This document shows positions 7,741 through 14,724 of a DNA stretch of 16,140 nucleotides, in pieces (position 1 is the stretch's first letter; each line of letters opens with the position of its first letter). Under the pieces are notes generated by a model. The model was given only the letters and a program-made list of their open reading frames with translations, had not been told where the DNA came from and searched no databases. The stretch is from Actinomycetes bacterium (GTDB lineage Bacteria; Actinomycetota; Actinomycetes; Streptosporangiales; Streptosporangiaceae): positions 1 through 16,140 of the forward strand of contig JAOPYP010000357.1 in the NCBI GenBank assembly GCA_025964635.1, read 5' to 3'. The position numbers were made by a program, and so were the translations under genes.

Positions 7741-8469
7741 TCAGCCTGGCAGCCCGGCCAGCCGGCCCTGGCAGGCCATAGTGTGCGCGAAGAACGCAGC
7801 CCGGTCGGTGATCACGTTCTCGAACTGGCCGAACAACTCGAAGCTGATCATGCCGAACAGGGCGGTCCAGCAACCCAGGGCCGCGGCGATCACGTCATCG
7901 GGCGCCCCGGGCAGCACCAGCTCGCGCAGCGCGCCCGCGTCCGCGGCGAACGACTCCGGGGGCGGCGGGCAGATCCCGGCCGGCTGGAGCGCGCCCGCCT
8001 GCCAGGCGTCGCTGATGATCTTCCCGAACACCGTGGCCGCCCGGGCCGCGGGCCCGATGGTCTGCTGCGGTGCCTGGTAGCCCGGCACCGGCGACCCGTA
8101 GACCAGCGCGTACTCGTGCGGGTGGGCCAGCGCCCAGTCCCGGATGGCCCGGCAGACGGCGAGCCAGCGCCTGGCGTACTCCCCGGCCGGGCACGTCGCG
8201 TCGGCCTGCTCGGCCACCTCGCCGATCGCGTTGTAGCCGTCCACGATCAGCGCGGTCAGCAGGTCGTCGCGGCTGGGGAAGTAGCGGTAGATGGCCGAGG
8301 AGACCATGCCCATCTCCCGGGCGACCGCCCGCAGCGACAGCCCGCCGGCCCCCTCGGTGGCCAGCTGGCCACGCGCCACTTCGGTGATCTCCCGGGTGAG
8401 CTCGGCGCGGACCCGCTCCCGGGCGGTACGGCTCGCATTCACCCGCCCAGCATAACAGAGCGGCGACAC
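7741..8469 (-). CDS. TetR/AcrR family transcriptional regulator with WHG-type C-terminal domain
   Basis: This protein of up to 242 residues has an N-terminal TetR helix-turn-helix (about residues 18-68): REITEVARGQLATEGAGGLS, then LRAVAREMGMVSSAIYRYFP, then SRDDLLTAL. The all-helical ligand domain includes WLAVCRAIRDWALAHPHEYALVYG and, near the end, CWTALFGMISFELFGQFEN, the signature of the TetR C-terminal WHG group (PF13305). It should bind a small ligand and repress its targets as a dimer. The first start is GTG 8469, but GTG 8442 (NASRTARERVRAEL) is more like family members and puts the palindrome at 8476-8488 clear of the gene. The neighbour on the far side of the IS element is the divergent expansin gene, which could once have been a target. 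The ligand is unknown. Confidence 0.88.
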   Translation of the reverse strand: MSPLCYAGRVNASRTARERVRAELTREITEVARGQLATEGAGGLSLRAVAREMGMVSSAIYRYFPSRDDLLTALIVDGYNAIGEVAEQADATCPAGEYARRWLAVCRAIRDWALAHPHEYALVYGSPVPGYQAPQQTIGPAARAATVFGKIISDAWQAGALQPAGICPPPPESFAADAGALRELVLPGAPDDVIAAALGCWTALFGMISFELFGQFENVITDRAAFFAHTMACQGRLAGLPG

Positions 8470-8475
8470 AAAACG

Positions 8476-8488
8476 AGAGCATCGCTCT
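8476..8488. promoter_or_regulatory. Palindrome upstream of the TetR gene, candidate operator
   Basis: AGAGC-ATC-GCTCT is a perfect 5-3-5 inverted repeat lying 7-46 bases upstream of the two possible TetR starts. TetR proteins usually bind short palindromes over their own promoters, so this is a candidate autoregulatory site. It is short and could be chance. Confidence 0.35.
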
Positions 8489-8689
8489 TACAACTCACCT
8501 CGCGCTGCGAGAGAATGGCCACACCACCGTCACGATCAGGGAGTCGCGGGCCGGGCCTTTGCTTCCCCTCCTTTACCGCCCGGCCCAACTCCAGGCCGGC
8601 CACCAGCAGTGGCTCACTGTCCTGAAAAACGTCCTCGGACGCTCATGACCGCACCCCCGATCATGGCCAGCGGTGACTTTTCCCGCGGA

Positions 8690-8731
8690 CGGTGCGCTTT
8701 GGCGGGGTGTTTTGCCCGTTTCGGCGCACCG
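8690..8731. repeat. Subterminal hairpin in the left end of the IS
   Basis: CGGTGCGC (8690-8697) and GCGCACCG (8724-8731) form a perfect 8-bp stem around a 26-base loop that contains a weaker inner CGGG/CCCG stem. It overlaps the inner end of the left inverted repeat and precedes the transposase. It could limit read-through into the transposase or mark the transposon end. Confidence 0.55.
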
Positions 8732-8864
8732 TGGACTCTGTTGGCTTATTGGGTCGACACGCCGGGTGATTTGCGGGGGGCCGGGTGGTCTGGGGTTCAT
8801 GATCGTTGGGCGGTCGCTGGTTTTGCCTCCACTGTCCCCGTCCGGGCCGCAGAATCGGGTTGTC

Positions 8865-10553
8865 ATGTCGATGCAGCCGAAGCCGTGGCCGGAGGTGCCG
8901 GCCGCTACCGCCCGGGTGGCGCGGAAGGCGTTCCGCAAGGGCAGCCTGGCGATCCGGGCCCGTGATGAGCTGGGCGCCTGGTATGCGGATGGCGATTTCG
9001 CGGCGGCGTATGGGGTGCGGGGGGCGCCGGGGATGTCCCCGGCGCAGCTGGCGATGGTGACGGTGCTGCAGTTCTGCGAGAACCTGACCGACCGGCAGGC
9101 CGCGGATGCGGTGCGGGGGCGGCTGGACTGGAAGTACGCCCTGGGCCTGCCGTTAGACGATGAGGGGTTTGACTTCCCGGTGCTGAGCGAGTTCCGGTCC
9201 CGGCTGGCCGCCGCGGGCCTGGAACGCGCCCTGTTTGAGCTGCTGCTGGACCGGCTCAAAGAACTCGGGCTGGTGCGGCCGGGCGGGACGCAGCGGACCG
9301 ATTCCACGCACGTGCTGGGCGCGATCCGGGACCTGAACCGGCTGGAGCTGGCCGGGGAAACGGTCCGCGCGGCGCTGGAGACCCTGGCCGCGGCCGCGCC
9401 GGGCTGGCTGGCGGCGGTGATCGACGCGTCGTGGCAGGAGGTTTACGGGCAGCGGATCGACGGGTGGCGGCTGCCGGCCAGCGAGACCAGGCGCCAGGAG
9501 CTGGCCCGCCAGTATGGCCGGGACGGCTACCACCTGCTGGAGGCGGCCCTCGCGCCGGGCGCGCCGGGGTGGCTGCGGGAGCTTCCCGCGGTGGAGGTGC
9601 TGCGGCAGGTCTGGGTCCAGCAGTACACCCGGGACCAGGACGGGACGGTGAACCGGCGGGAGGCAGGCCTGGAGTCTGGCCTCCCGCCCGGCAGATCCCG
9701 GATCACCTCCCCCTACGACACCGGCGCGCGGTATTCGCAGAAACGCGGCAAGGAGTGGCGCGGCTACAAAGTCCACCTCACCGAGACCTGCACCCACCCT
9801 GGTGAGCAGGCCGCTGATGCCCGGCCGGGTGCTGCGCTGAACCTGATCACGAACGTGGCCACCACCGCGGCGGCCGTGCCGGACGCCGCGATGACCGGGC
9901 CCGTGCACGACATGCTCGCCGCCGCCGGGCTGACCCCCGGCGAGCACGCCGCCGACGCCGGTTACGCCGGGGCGGACCTGCTGCTGGACGCCCGGGCCCG
10001 CGGCATCACCCTGCTCGCCCCGCTGGCTGTCCCGTCCTCCCCGCAAGCCCGCGCCGGCGGCTACACCGCGGACATGTTCACCATCGACTGGCAGAACCAG
10101 CAGGTCACCTGCCCCCAGGGAGCGGCCAGCCGCAAATGGTCCGCCTGCCGCACCGGCACCCGGGACGGGTTCATTGCGGGGTTCCCCGCCGCGACCTGCC
10201 GGTCCTGCCCGGCCCGGGACAAGTGCACCACCTCCACCCGCCAGGGCCGGCAGCTGTTCCTGCGGCCCCGCGAGATCTGCGAAGCCGTCACCGTCATCCG
10301 CGCCAGCCAGAGCGCACAGCAGTGGAAAGACCGCTACGCCATCCGGGCCGGGGTCGAAGCCACCATCCGCCAGGCCACCGCCGTCACCGGCATCCGCACC
10401 GCCCGCTACCGCGGACTGCCCAAAACCAGCCTCGAGCACGCCGCCGCCGCCGCCATCAACCTGATCCGCCTCGACGCCTGGCACACCGCCAGACCACTCG
10501 ACCGGACCCGCACCACCTGCCTCCAGCGGCTCACCCTCACCACCACCGCCTGA
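8865..10553 (+). CDS. IS1182-family transposase
   Basis: This DDE transposase has 562 residues from ATG 8865 (MSMQPKPWPEVP). The open frame extends back to GTG 8673, but that would start inside the terminal inverted repeat and adds an unconserved 64-residue leader. The N-terminal DUF772-type region has MSPAQLAMVTVLQFCENLTDRQAADAV. The catalytic triad fits RTDSTHVLGAIRDLNRLE (first Asp), HAADAGYAGADLLL (second Asp) and IRAGVEATIRQ (Glu). A cysteine group before the Glu (TCPQG, CRSCPARDKC) matches the C-terminal DDE_Tnp_1_6 type. The reading frame is intact, so the enzyme may be active. Its role is movement of the element only. Confidence 0.92.
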   Translation: MSMQPKPWPEVPAATARVARKAFRKGSLAIRARDELGAWYADGDFAAAYGVRGAPGMSPAQLAMVTVLQFCENLTDRQAADAVRGRLDWKYALGLPLDDEGFDFPVLSEFRSRLAAAGLERALFELLLDRLKELGLVRPGGTQRTDSTHVLGAIRDLNRLELAGETVRAALETLAAAAPGWLAAVIDASWQEVYGQRIDGWRLPASETRRQELARQYGRDGYHLLEAALAPGAPGWLRELPAVEVLRQVWVQQYTRDQDGTVNRREAGLESGLPPGRSRITSPYDTGARYSQKRGKEWRGYKVHLTETCTHPGEQAADARPGAALNLITNVATTAAAVPDAAMTGPVHDMLAAAGLTPGEHAADAGYAGADLLLDARARGITLLAPLAVPSSPQARAGGYTADMFTIDWQNQQVTCPQGAASRKWSACRTGTRDGFIAGFPAATCRSCPARDKCTTSTRQGRQLFLRPREICEAVTVIRASQSAQQWKDRYAIRAGVEATIRQATAVTGIRTARYRGLPKTSLEHAAAAAINLIRLDAWHTARPLDRTRTTCLQRLTLTTTA

Positions 10554-10593
10554 CCCCCAATAAACCAACAGGGTCACCGTCCGCGGGAAAAGT

Positions 10594-10705
10594 GAGCCCC
10601 GCGGCCCGGCGAACGGGTTGCGGGGACAGCACTTAACGACCGGAACGGGCAGGAAGTAACGAATAAACCCATTTCCGGCGCTGGGTGATCTCTAGGCTCG
10701 GCCGC
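10594..10705. other. Flank between IS and the expansin gene
   Basis: About 110 bp remain between the right IS end and the expansin start. If the IS entered the native promoter region, expression may now depend on what is left here or on read-through from the IS. I see no convincing -35/-10 pair. Confidence 0.3.
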
Positions 10706-11755
10706 ATGGCGCACCGGCCCAGTGGTTCCCGGCCCAGTGGTTCTGGGCGGACCCCCCGGGTCGGCCTCCTGGCGGCCGCAGGGGCGGGGGTGGTCGTGGT
10801 CATCGTGGCGCTGGCCGTGGGTATCTCGCAGGCCACCTCGTCCCCGGCCTGCGCCGCCGTGATCATCCCCGCCGCCGCCGTGATCACGCCCGCCGCCGCC
10901 GTGATCACGCCCGCCGCCGCCTCCGCCGCCTCCGCGACCGCCGTCACTGACGTGGCTGCGGGCGCCCGGACCAGCGGGGAGGCCACCCACTACGAGCTGG
11001 CGGCCGGCGGCATGGGCAACTGCTCCTACCCGTCCCCGGCCGCCGGCCAGCTCTATGTGGCGCTGCCGCCGCCGGAGTACGGCGCCGCCGCCGCGTGCGG
11101 CAGCTACCTGCAGGTGACCGGCCCGGACGGGTCGGTCACGGTCGAGGTCATCGACCAGTGCCCGGAATGCCAGGCGGGGCACATAGACCTCAGCGAGCAG
11201 GCCTTCGCCAGGATCGCGCCGCTGAACGCCGGTCTCGTCCCGGTCAGCTATCACACGCTCGTGGACCCGCCGCTGCCCGCCTCGCTGTCCATGCTGGTCA
11301 AGCCGGGTTCCTCCGCGTACTACCTGGCGCTGCTGCCGGTCGGGACCGGCAACCCGCTGGCCAGCGTGGCCGTCAGCCAGGGGGCGGGCAACTGGCAGCC
11401 GCTGACCCGGACCACGTACGGCTACTGGCTCGCCCCGTCCGGCGCCGGGCCGGGGCCGTTCACGGTCCGGCTGGCCGACTCCGTGGGTCACCGGGCCACG
11501 GTGAGCGGGATCAGGCTCGCTCCTGGCGTCCTCCAGCCCACCGGGACGTCGATGTACGGCGCGGTCGCCGCCGCGCCCGTGGCGACCACCGCCGCGCCGG
11601 CCCCGTCGGCCAAGAAGGCGGCCCGGGTCCGGCGGACGCGGCACCGGGACCGGCCCGCGCGCGCCACGGCTAGCCCGGCCCGGGACTGGGGAATCAGCAT
11701 CAGCCCCGCGTCCTCACGCCCAGCGGCCGCATCGCCCACGCCGTCCTGCCGCTAG
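10685..11755 (+). CDS. Membrane-anchored expansin-like protein (EXLX1 type)
   Basis: This protein has 356 residues from GTG 10685, or 349 from the more likely ATG 10706 (MAHRPSGSRPSG). An N-terminal signal-anchor (about residues 25-50, VGLLAAAGAGVVVVIVALAV) is followed by an Ala/Pro repeat linker. Next come an expansin D1 double-psi barrel (about 95-195: GEATHYELAAGGMGNCSYP, then VEVIDQCPECQAGHIDLSEQ, AFARIAPLNAGLVPVSYH) and a D2/CBM63-like beta-sandwich (about 196-290, with WQPLTRTTYGYW supplying aromatics). The D-x-x-P-E and HIDLS acidic residues match those needed for wall loosening in bacterial EXLX1. Expansins loosen cellulose or peptidoglycan networks without hydrolysis. A basic Ala/Pro tail of about 55 residues ends the protein, which is unusual. 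Cysteines in D1 (CSYP, CGSY, CPEC) may form disulfides. Target polymer is unknown. Confidence 0.85.
   Translation: MISRLGRMAHRPSGSRPSGSGRTPRVGLLAAAGAGVVVVIVALAVGISQATSSPACAAVIIPAAAVITPAAAVITPAAASAASATAVTDVAAGARTSGEATHYELAAGGMGNCSYPSPAAGQLYVALPPPEYGAAAACGSYLQVTGPDGSVTVEVIDQCPECQAGHIDLSEQAFARIAPLNAGLVPVSYHTLVDPPLPASLSMLVKPGSSAYYLALLPVGTGNPLASVAVSQGAGNWQPLTRTTYGYWLAPSGAGPGPFTVRLADSVGHRATVSGIRLAPGVLQPTGTSMYGAVAAAPVATTAAPAPSAKKAARVRRTRHRDRPARATASPARDWGISISPASSRPAAASPTPSCR
10851..10921 (+). repeat. 21-bp tandem repeat coding an Ala-Val-Ile-Pro linker
   Basis: A 21-bp unit (a GCC-rich stretch followed by GTGATCACGCCC) occurs just over three times and encodes AAAVITP heptads next to the expansin membrane anchor. 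The two middle units (10871-10891 and 10892-10912) are identical. It probably forms an extended spacer through the envelope and can change length in frame. Confidence 0.8.
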
Positions 11756-11922
11756 GGCCGGGTGAGCTGGTGGGGCTGGTGAGGCTGGTGAGGCTATGAG
11801 GTCGCGCGCGGGGCTGGTGGGACGGGGGGACCGGGGAACTGGGGGCACTGGGGGCGCTGCCTCCGTGTTGGCGCGGGGCGCTGCCTCCGTGTTGGCGGGC
11901 GGGGCGCTGCCCGGAGGGCTGA
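11756..11922. repeat. Convergent intergenic region with short tandem repeats
   Basis: The expansin and ArsR genes converge here. The first part repeats a 9-bp GCTGGTGAG-like unit about three times (11763-11793). The second repeats a 24-bp unit beginning GGGGCGCTGCCTCCGTGTTG at 11851 and 11875, with a shortened third copy at 11901. No gene is supported. No terminator with a clear T tract is visible. Confidence 0.65.
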
Positions 11923-12672
11923 TCAGGGCGCCTTGATGCCGAAGGTGGTGGCCAGGCCCGCACGGCCGTCGCTGGTGACGTGCACGGCCCGGCTGGCCGG
12001 GGCGCGCCGCAGCCAGCCCATGTCGGTCAGGCGGGTCAGGAGCGCGGCGCCGAGGGCGCCGGACAGGTGATGACGTTGCTCGCTCCAATCCACGCAGTAG
12101 CGGATAAGCGGCCGTCGGCTTCCCGTGGCGATCTTGACTCCGAAGTCGTCCATCCACGCCCGGCCGGCGTCGGTGGGCTGATAGTCGCAGTCCCAGCCCG
12201 GCGAGGAGAGCCGGTCACGTCCGCTGCCACCCGAATCGAAGGTGGCGTCGCCGCCAGCCAGGACATCCTGGTCGATCAGGGCGCCCATGATGGCCGTGCC
12301 GAGCTGCCCGGCCAGGTGGTCATAGCACGTCCTGGCCAAGCGCACGGCGTGGGCGCGGGTGCCCTCACGCAAGGAGCGCACCGGGGCCGCTGGGGCCAGC
12401 CGGGCCAGGGCCTCAAGCGCCTCGCCGACCTGGGAGCCGGTCAGCCGGTAGTAACGGTGACGGCCGTGCCGCTCCACCTGCACGAGCCCCGCGTGGACCA
12501 GCTTGGCCAGGTGCGCGCTGGCGGTAGAGGCGGCCACCCCGGCCTCGGCCGCCAAGGTGGTGGCAGCCAAGGCCCGGCCGTCACCAAGCGCGAGGACCAT
12601 CCTGGCCCGGCCCGGGTCGGCCAGCACAGCGGCCACCGCAGCAATGTCGGTATCTCCGGGAATCTGTCCCAC
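11923..12672 (-). CDS. ArsR-type winged-helix transcriptional regulator
   Basis: This is 249 residues from GTG 12672 (VGQIPGDTDIAAVAAVLADP), my preferred start; the frame extends to 12717, but that would run through the inverted repeat at 12697-12714. The N-terminal winged helix-turn-helix (about residues 10-85) reads DPGRARMVLALGDGRALAAT, then EAGVAASTASAHLAKLVHAG and LVQVERHGRHRYYRLT, a standard ArsR/SmtB fold. The long C-terminal half (CYDHLAGQLGTAIMGAL, RYCVDWSEQRHHLSGALGAA) is seen in a large-type ArsR group in actinomycetes. Cys and His residues here could bind a metal, but I see no classic metal motif. It probably represses its own gene and unknown targets. It converges with the expansin gene. 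Confidence 0.85.
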   Translation of the reverse strand: MGQIPGDTDIAAVAAVLADPGRARMVLALGDGRALAATTLAAEAGVAASTASAHLAKLVHAGLVQVERHGRHRYYRLTGSQVGEALEALARLAPAAPVRSLREGTRAHAVRLARTCYDHLAGQLGTAIMGALIDQDVLAGGDATFDSGGSGRDRLSSPGWDCDYQPTDAGRAWMDDFGVKIATGSRRPLIRYCVDWSEQRHHLSGALGAALLTRLTDMGWLRRAPASRAVHVTSDGRAGLATTFGIKAP

Positions 12673-12696
12673 ACCATCAACCCTACGAGACCGACA

Positions 12697-12714
12697 CTTC
12701 GCTCCCAGGCGAAG
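12697..12714. promoter_or_regulatory. Perfect inverted repeat upstream of the ArsR gene, candidate operator
   Basis: CTTCGC-TCCCAG-GCGAAG is a perfect 6-6-6 inverted repeat that ends 25 bases upstream of the preferred ArsR start (GTG 12672). ArsR proteins usually bind such symmetric sites at their own promoters. Its position supports the shorter start. Confidence 0.5.
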
Positions 12715-12717
12715 CAA

Positions 12718-13296
12718 CGGGGCCCCGGCCTGCTCGCGACAGAGTGTTCAGCAGCGCGAAGACCCGCGGCGATCCGACGGAACTCACCGCAGCCTCCGCC
12801 CGTCCACAGGTAGGCGCGTGCCTCCATCACTACTCTCCAGCCTTAGCGGACCCGGCCGGGGCTGGAACGAGCCACCCAGGCCGCCCGTCCTCTCATTACC
12901 ATCGAGGGGCAGGACGGTCGCTGAAGGTCGTTTGACGCAGAACAGCAGGCTAGTGCAGGTCGGATGTGGTCGGCCTAGGCTGAGTCGCACTGTAGGCCGG
13001 GTCTTGTGCTCGCGGGTCACTGACCCTGGTTGACATGAGCTACATGGAGCATGACCTGTTGCCGCCAGCCGCACCTGCTCCCGGCGGGCCCGCTGTTCCG
13101 CGGCCAGCCCACCACCATCGAAGAGGCAGGATCGGCCCGTGCCGAACCCGTCCGAGGGTGCCTGCTGCGTCACATGCTCAGCCCGGGGACCGTGCTGGCC
13201 CCACCTTAGGTTCGGGTATCCGCACGGTGGATGTCCTGTTCGCGCGCGGCGAGCATTGAGATACAGGTGACCGGAGTGGCCGGCACCACAGCTCAC
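12718..13296. other. Gene-poor region of about 580 bp
   Basis: No reading frame here has the strong third-position G/C bias of the neighbouring genes together with a ribosome binding site. The longest frames on either strand have mixed composition and resemble nothing I know. The right end (from about 13239) is the upstream part of a segment repeated about 500 bp further on. Divergent promoters for the ArsR gene and the signalling block should be here. Confidence 0.4.
13239..13281 (+). repeat. Upstream copy of a direct repeat leading into the membrane-domain ORF
   Basis: GGCGAGCATTGAGAT (13248-13262) and GGTGACCGGAGTGGCC (13266-13281) recur at 13750-13764 and 13768-13783, both offset by 502 bp. 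Weaker similarity continues into the two reading frames that follow. This marks a tandem duplication covering the leader and the membrane domain. Confidence 0.8.
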
Positions 13297-13310
13297 AGGA
13301 GGCATCCCAA

Positions 13311-13571
13311 ATGTATTCACCGAATGACAACACCGCTCCCTCACGATCCGTCCTCATGAGATTTCTGGTCAGGTCGCGGGAATACCGCCATCCCCATCTG
13401 TGGGTGCGTGTGCGCGTTGCCTGTGGCGTCTTCAACGTCGTCCTTGGCGTACTCCTGCTCACTTCCGGCCACTGGTTGGGGCCGCTGGCCTGGTTGGGAG
13501 TGTTGCCACTGGCGGGGGCGGCGCTGATCTTCTGGACCGTCTACCGCCTGCAGGCCAGTGTCCAGAGCTAG
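13311..13571 (+). CDS. Small two-helix membrane protein, duplicate of the kinase sensor domain
   Basis: This 86-residue protein has a strong ribosome binding site, AGGAGG (13297-13302), 8 bases before ATG 13311. A basic start (MRFLVRSREYRHPHLWVRVR) is followed by two hydrophobic segments (about residues 34-52 and 56-76). It aligns along its length with the start of the next gene's product: MYSPND against MYAPSD, LMRFLVR against IMRILVR, EYRHPHLW against AYRHPKAW, LGVLLLTSG against LGVILCSYG. It stops with TAG before any dimerization or kinase part. It could be a duplication remnant, but the intact frame and good ribosome site favour an expressed protein that might interact with the kinase membrane domain. 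Function is otherwise unknown. Confidence 0.75.
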   Translation: MYSPNDNTAPSRSVLMRFLVRSREYRHPHLWVRVRVACGVFNVVLGVLLLTSGHWLGPLAWLGVLPLAGAALIFWTVYRLQASVQS

Positions 13572-13749
13572 CTTGGCAGCGGTCCGGAGCATGCTCGTCG
13601 CGCGTGAGTTTGCGCGGATACTAGAAGAGCGAGGAGCGCGATGGACAGCAGCGCCAGCCCGGCGATTGATCGGCGGTCCAGCCCTCCCGTGCCAGCCCGG
13701 GGCGGCATATTCACGCTTGATGCCAGGTCTTCCCAGGCTTCGCGGGCCT

Positions 13750-13783
13750 GGCGAGCATTGAGATGTGGGTGACCGGAGTGGCC
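13750..13783 (+). repeat. Downstream copy of the direct repeat before the kinase gene
   Basis: This repeats the two blocks seen at 13248-13262 and 13266-13281. In this copy the triplet at 13763 is ATG, giving an upstream start in frame with the kinase; the other copy has ATA. The AGGAGG found before the small membrane ORF is absent here. Confidence 0.8.
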
Positions 13784-14707
13784 AAGGCATCCCAGGACGC
13801 TGACGGCATCTCGATGTACGCACCGAGTGACGACGGCACTCCCTCGGAACCTTTGATCATGAGAATTCTGGTGCGGCCCTCCGCGTATCGCCACCCCAAG
13901 GCCTGGGGCGGCGTGTGCTTGGCCGTCGGTCTCTGGTTGCTCTTCCTTGGTGTCATCCTGTGCTCTTACGGCTTCTGGTGGGGTGCGCTGGTGATAGCGG
14001 TGGGAGCGCTGGAGCTTTGGATCGCCTACCACCTGCTCGTTGCTCCGCTGCCGCGGCGGGTGCGTGAGCTGGAGCAGACCCGGGCCCGTGCGGTGGACGA
14101 CTCGGCCGCGAGGCTGCGCCGGATCGAGCGAGACCTGCACGACGGCGCGCAGGCGCAGATGGTCGCCGTTGCCATGAAGCTGGGGCTGGCCACCAAGAGG
14201 CTCGGCGGCATGATCGACGGGCCCGGGCAGACCGACCTGGATCGGGTCCTGGAGCTGGTCGTCGCCGCCCACCGCGGCGCCAAGGAGGCCATCACCGAGC
14301 TGCGTGACCTGGCCCGCGGCATCCACCCGCCGGTGCTCGACCAGGGCCTGGTCGCCGCGCTCACCAGCCTCGCCGCGCGCAGCGACCTGCCCGTTGAGCT
14401 CGTCGTGGACCTGCCCGAGCGCCCGTCGGCCGCGATCGAGACCATCGCCTACTTCTGCGCGGCCGAGCTGCTGGCCAACGTCGCCAAGCACAGCGGCGCC
14501 CGGCAGGCCACGCTGGCGGCAGTCCATGTGCCCGGCCTGCTGCGGCTGCGGGTCAGCGACGACGGCACCGGCGGCGCTCGCCTCGAGGCCCGCGGCGGTC
14601 TGGCCGGGCTTGCCGAGCGGGTCAGGACCGTGGACGGCAGGCTGCGGATCAGCAGCCCGCCCGGGGGGCCCTCCGTGGTCACCGTTGAGCTGCCGTCCCA
14701 CGCCTGA
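13763..14707 (+). CDS. NarL-type sensor histidine kinase
   Basis: This is 314 residues from ATG 13763, or 297 from ATG 13814 (MYAPSDDGTPS), the start matching the duplicate upstream. Two close transmembrane segments (about residues 49-67 and 70-88) with almost no extracellular loop are followed by a coiled linker (PRRVRELEQTRARAVDDSAA). The HisKA_3 dimerization helix is RRIERDLHDGAQAQMVAVAM, with phosphoacceptor His126 (His109 from the short start). The ATPase domain shows the N box ELLANVAKHS, then SDDGTGG and GGLAGLAERV. The membrane-embedded input suggests it senses the membrane itself or a partner protein. It phosphorylates the response regulator encoded 17 bases downstream. No strong ribosome site precedes either start. 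Confidence 0.87.
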   Translation: MWVTGVAKASQDADGISMYAPSDDGTPSEPLIMRILVRPSAYRHPKAWGGVCLAVGLWLLFLGVILCSYGFWWGALVIAVGALELWIAYHLLVAPLPRRVRELEQTRARAVDDSAARLRRIERDLHDGAQAQMVAVAMKLGLATKRLGGMIDGPGQTDLDRVLELVVAAHRGAKEAITELRDLARGIHPPVLDQGLVAALTSLAARSDLPVELVVDLPERPSAAIETIAYFCAAELLANVAKHSGARQATLAAVHVPGLLRLRVSDDGTGGARLEARGGLAGLAERVRTVDGRLRISSPPGGPSVVTVELPSHA

Positions 14708-14724
14708 CCGAACCGGAGCTCCCG

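Larger units (their letters stand above)
8676..10593 (+). mobile_element. IS1182-family insertion sequence, complete, about 1.92 kb
   Basis: Perfect 19-bp inverted repeats bound the element: ACTTTTCCCGCGGACGGTG at 8676-8694 and its reverse complement at 10575-10593. One intact transposase gene lies inside with a leader of about 170 bp. TGA occurs just outside or at both ends (8674-8676 and 10593-10595), which may be a 3-bp target duplication overlapping the repeat ends, but this is ambiguous. The element lies between the TetR gene and the divergent expansin gene and carries no passenger gene. Uninterrupted reading frame and perfect ends suggest recent insertion or continued activity. Confidence 0.88.

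Noticed and set aside
8573..8672. Possible remnant of another transposase just left of the IS
   Set aside because: A frame ends LTVLKNVLGRS before a stop, but the stretch is too short and matches nothing I can name.
9153..10577. Long minus-strand frame opposite the transposase
   Set aside because: Gly/Ala/Arg-rich antisense shadow of the DDE transposase.
10600..10705. c-di-AMP (ydaO-type) riboswitch before the expansin gene
   Set aside because: Fragments such as CTTAA, GGAACGGG and GGGTGATC recall the 5' half of the motif, but the CCGAAnCCGUCAGCU part that should lie next to the gene is missing, so no complete fold is possible.
13051..13209. 52-codon ORF (MTCCRQPHLLPAGPLFRGQP...)
   Set aside because: It starts with G/C-ending codons but loses that bias half-way; the GGAG is only one base from the ATG and the product is not recognisable.
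12784..13344. 186-codon minus-strand frame in the gene-poor region
   Set aside because: Mixed composition, many Cys and Arg, no fold or ribosome site, and its start overlaps the small membrane ORF on the other strand.
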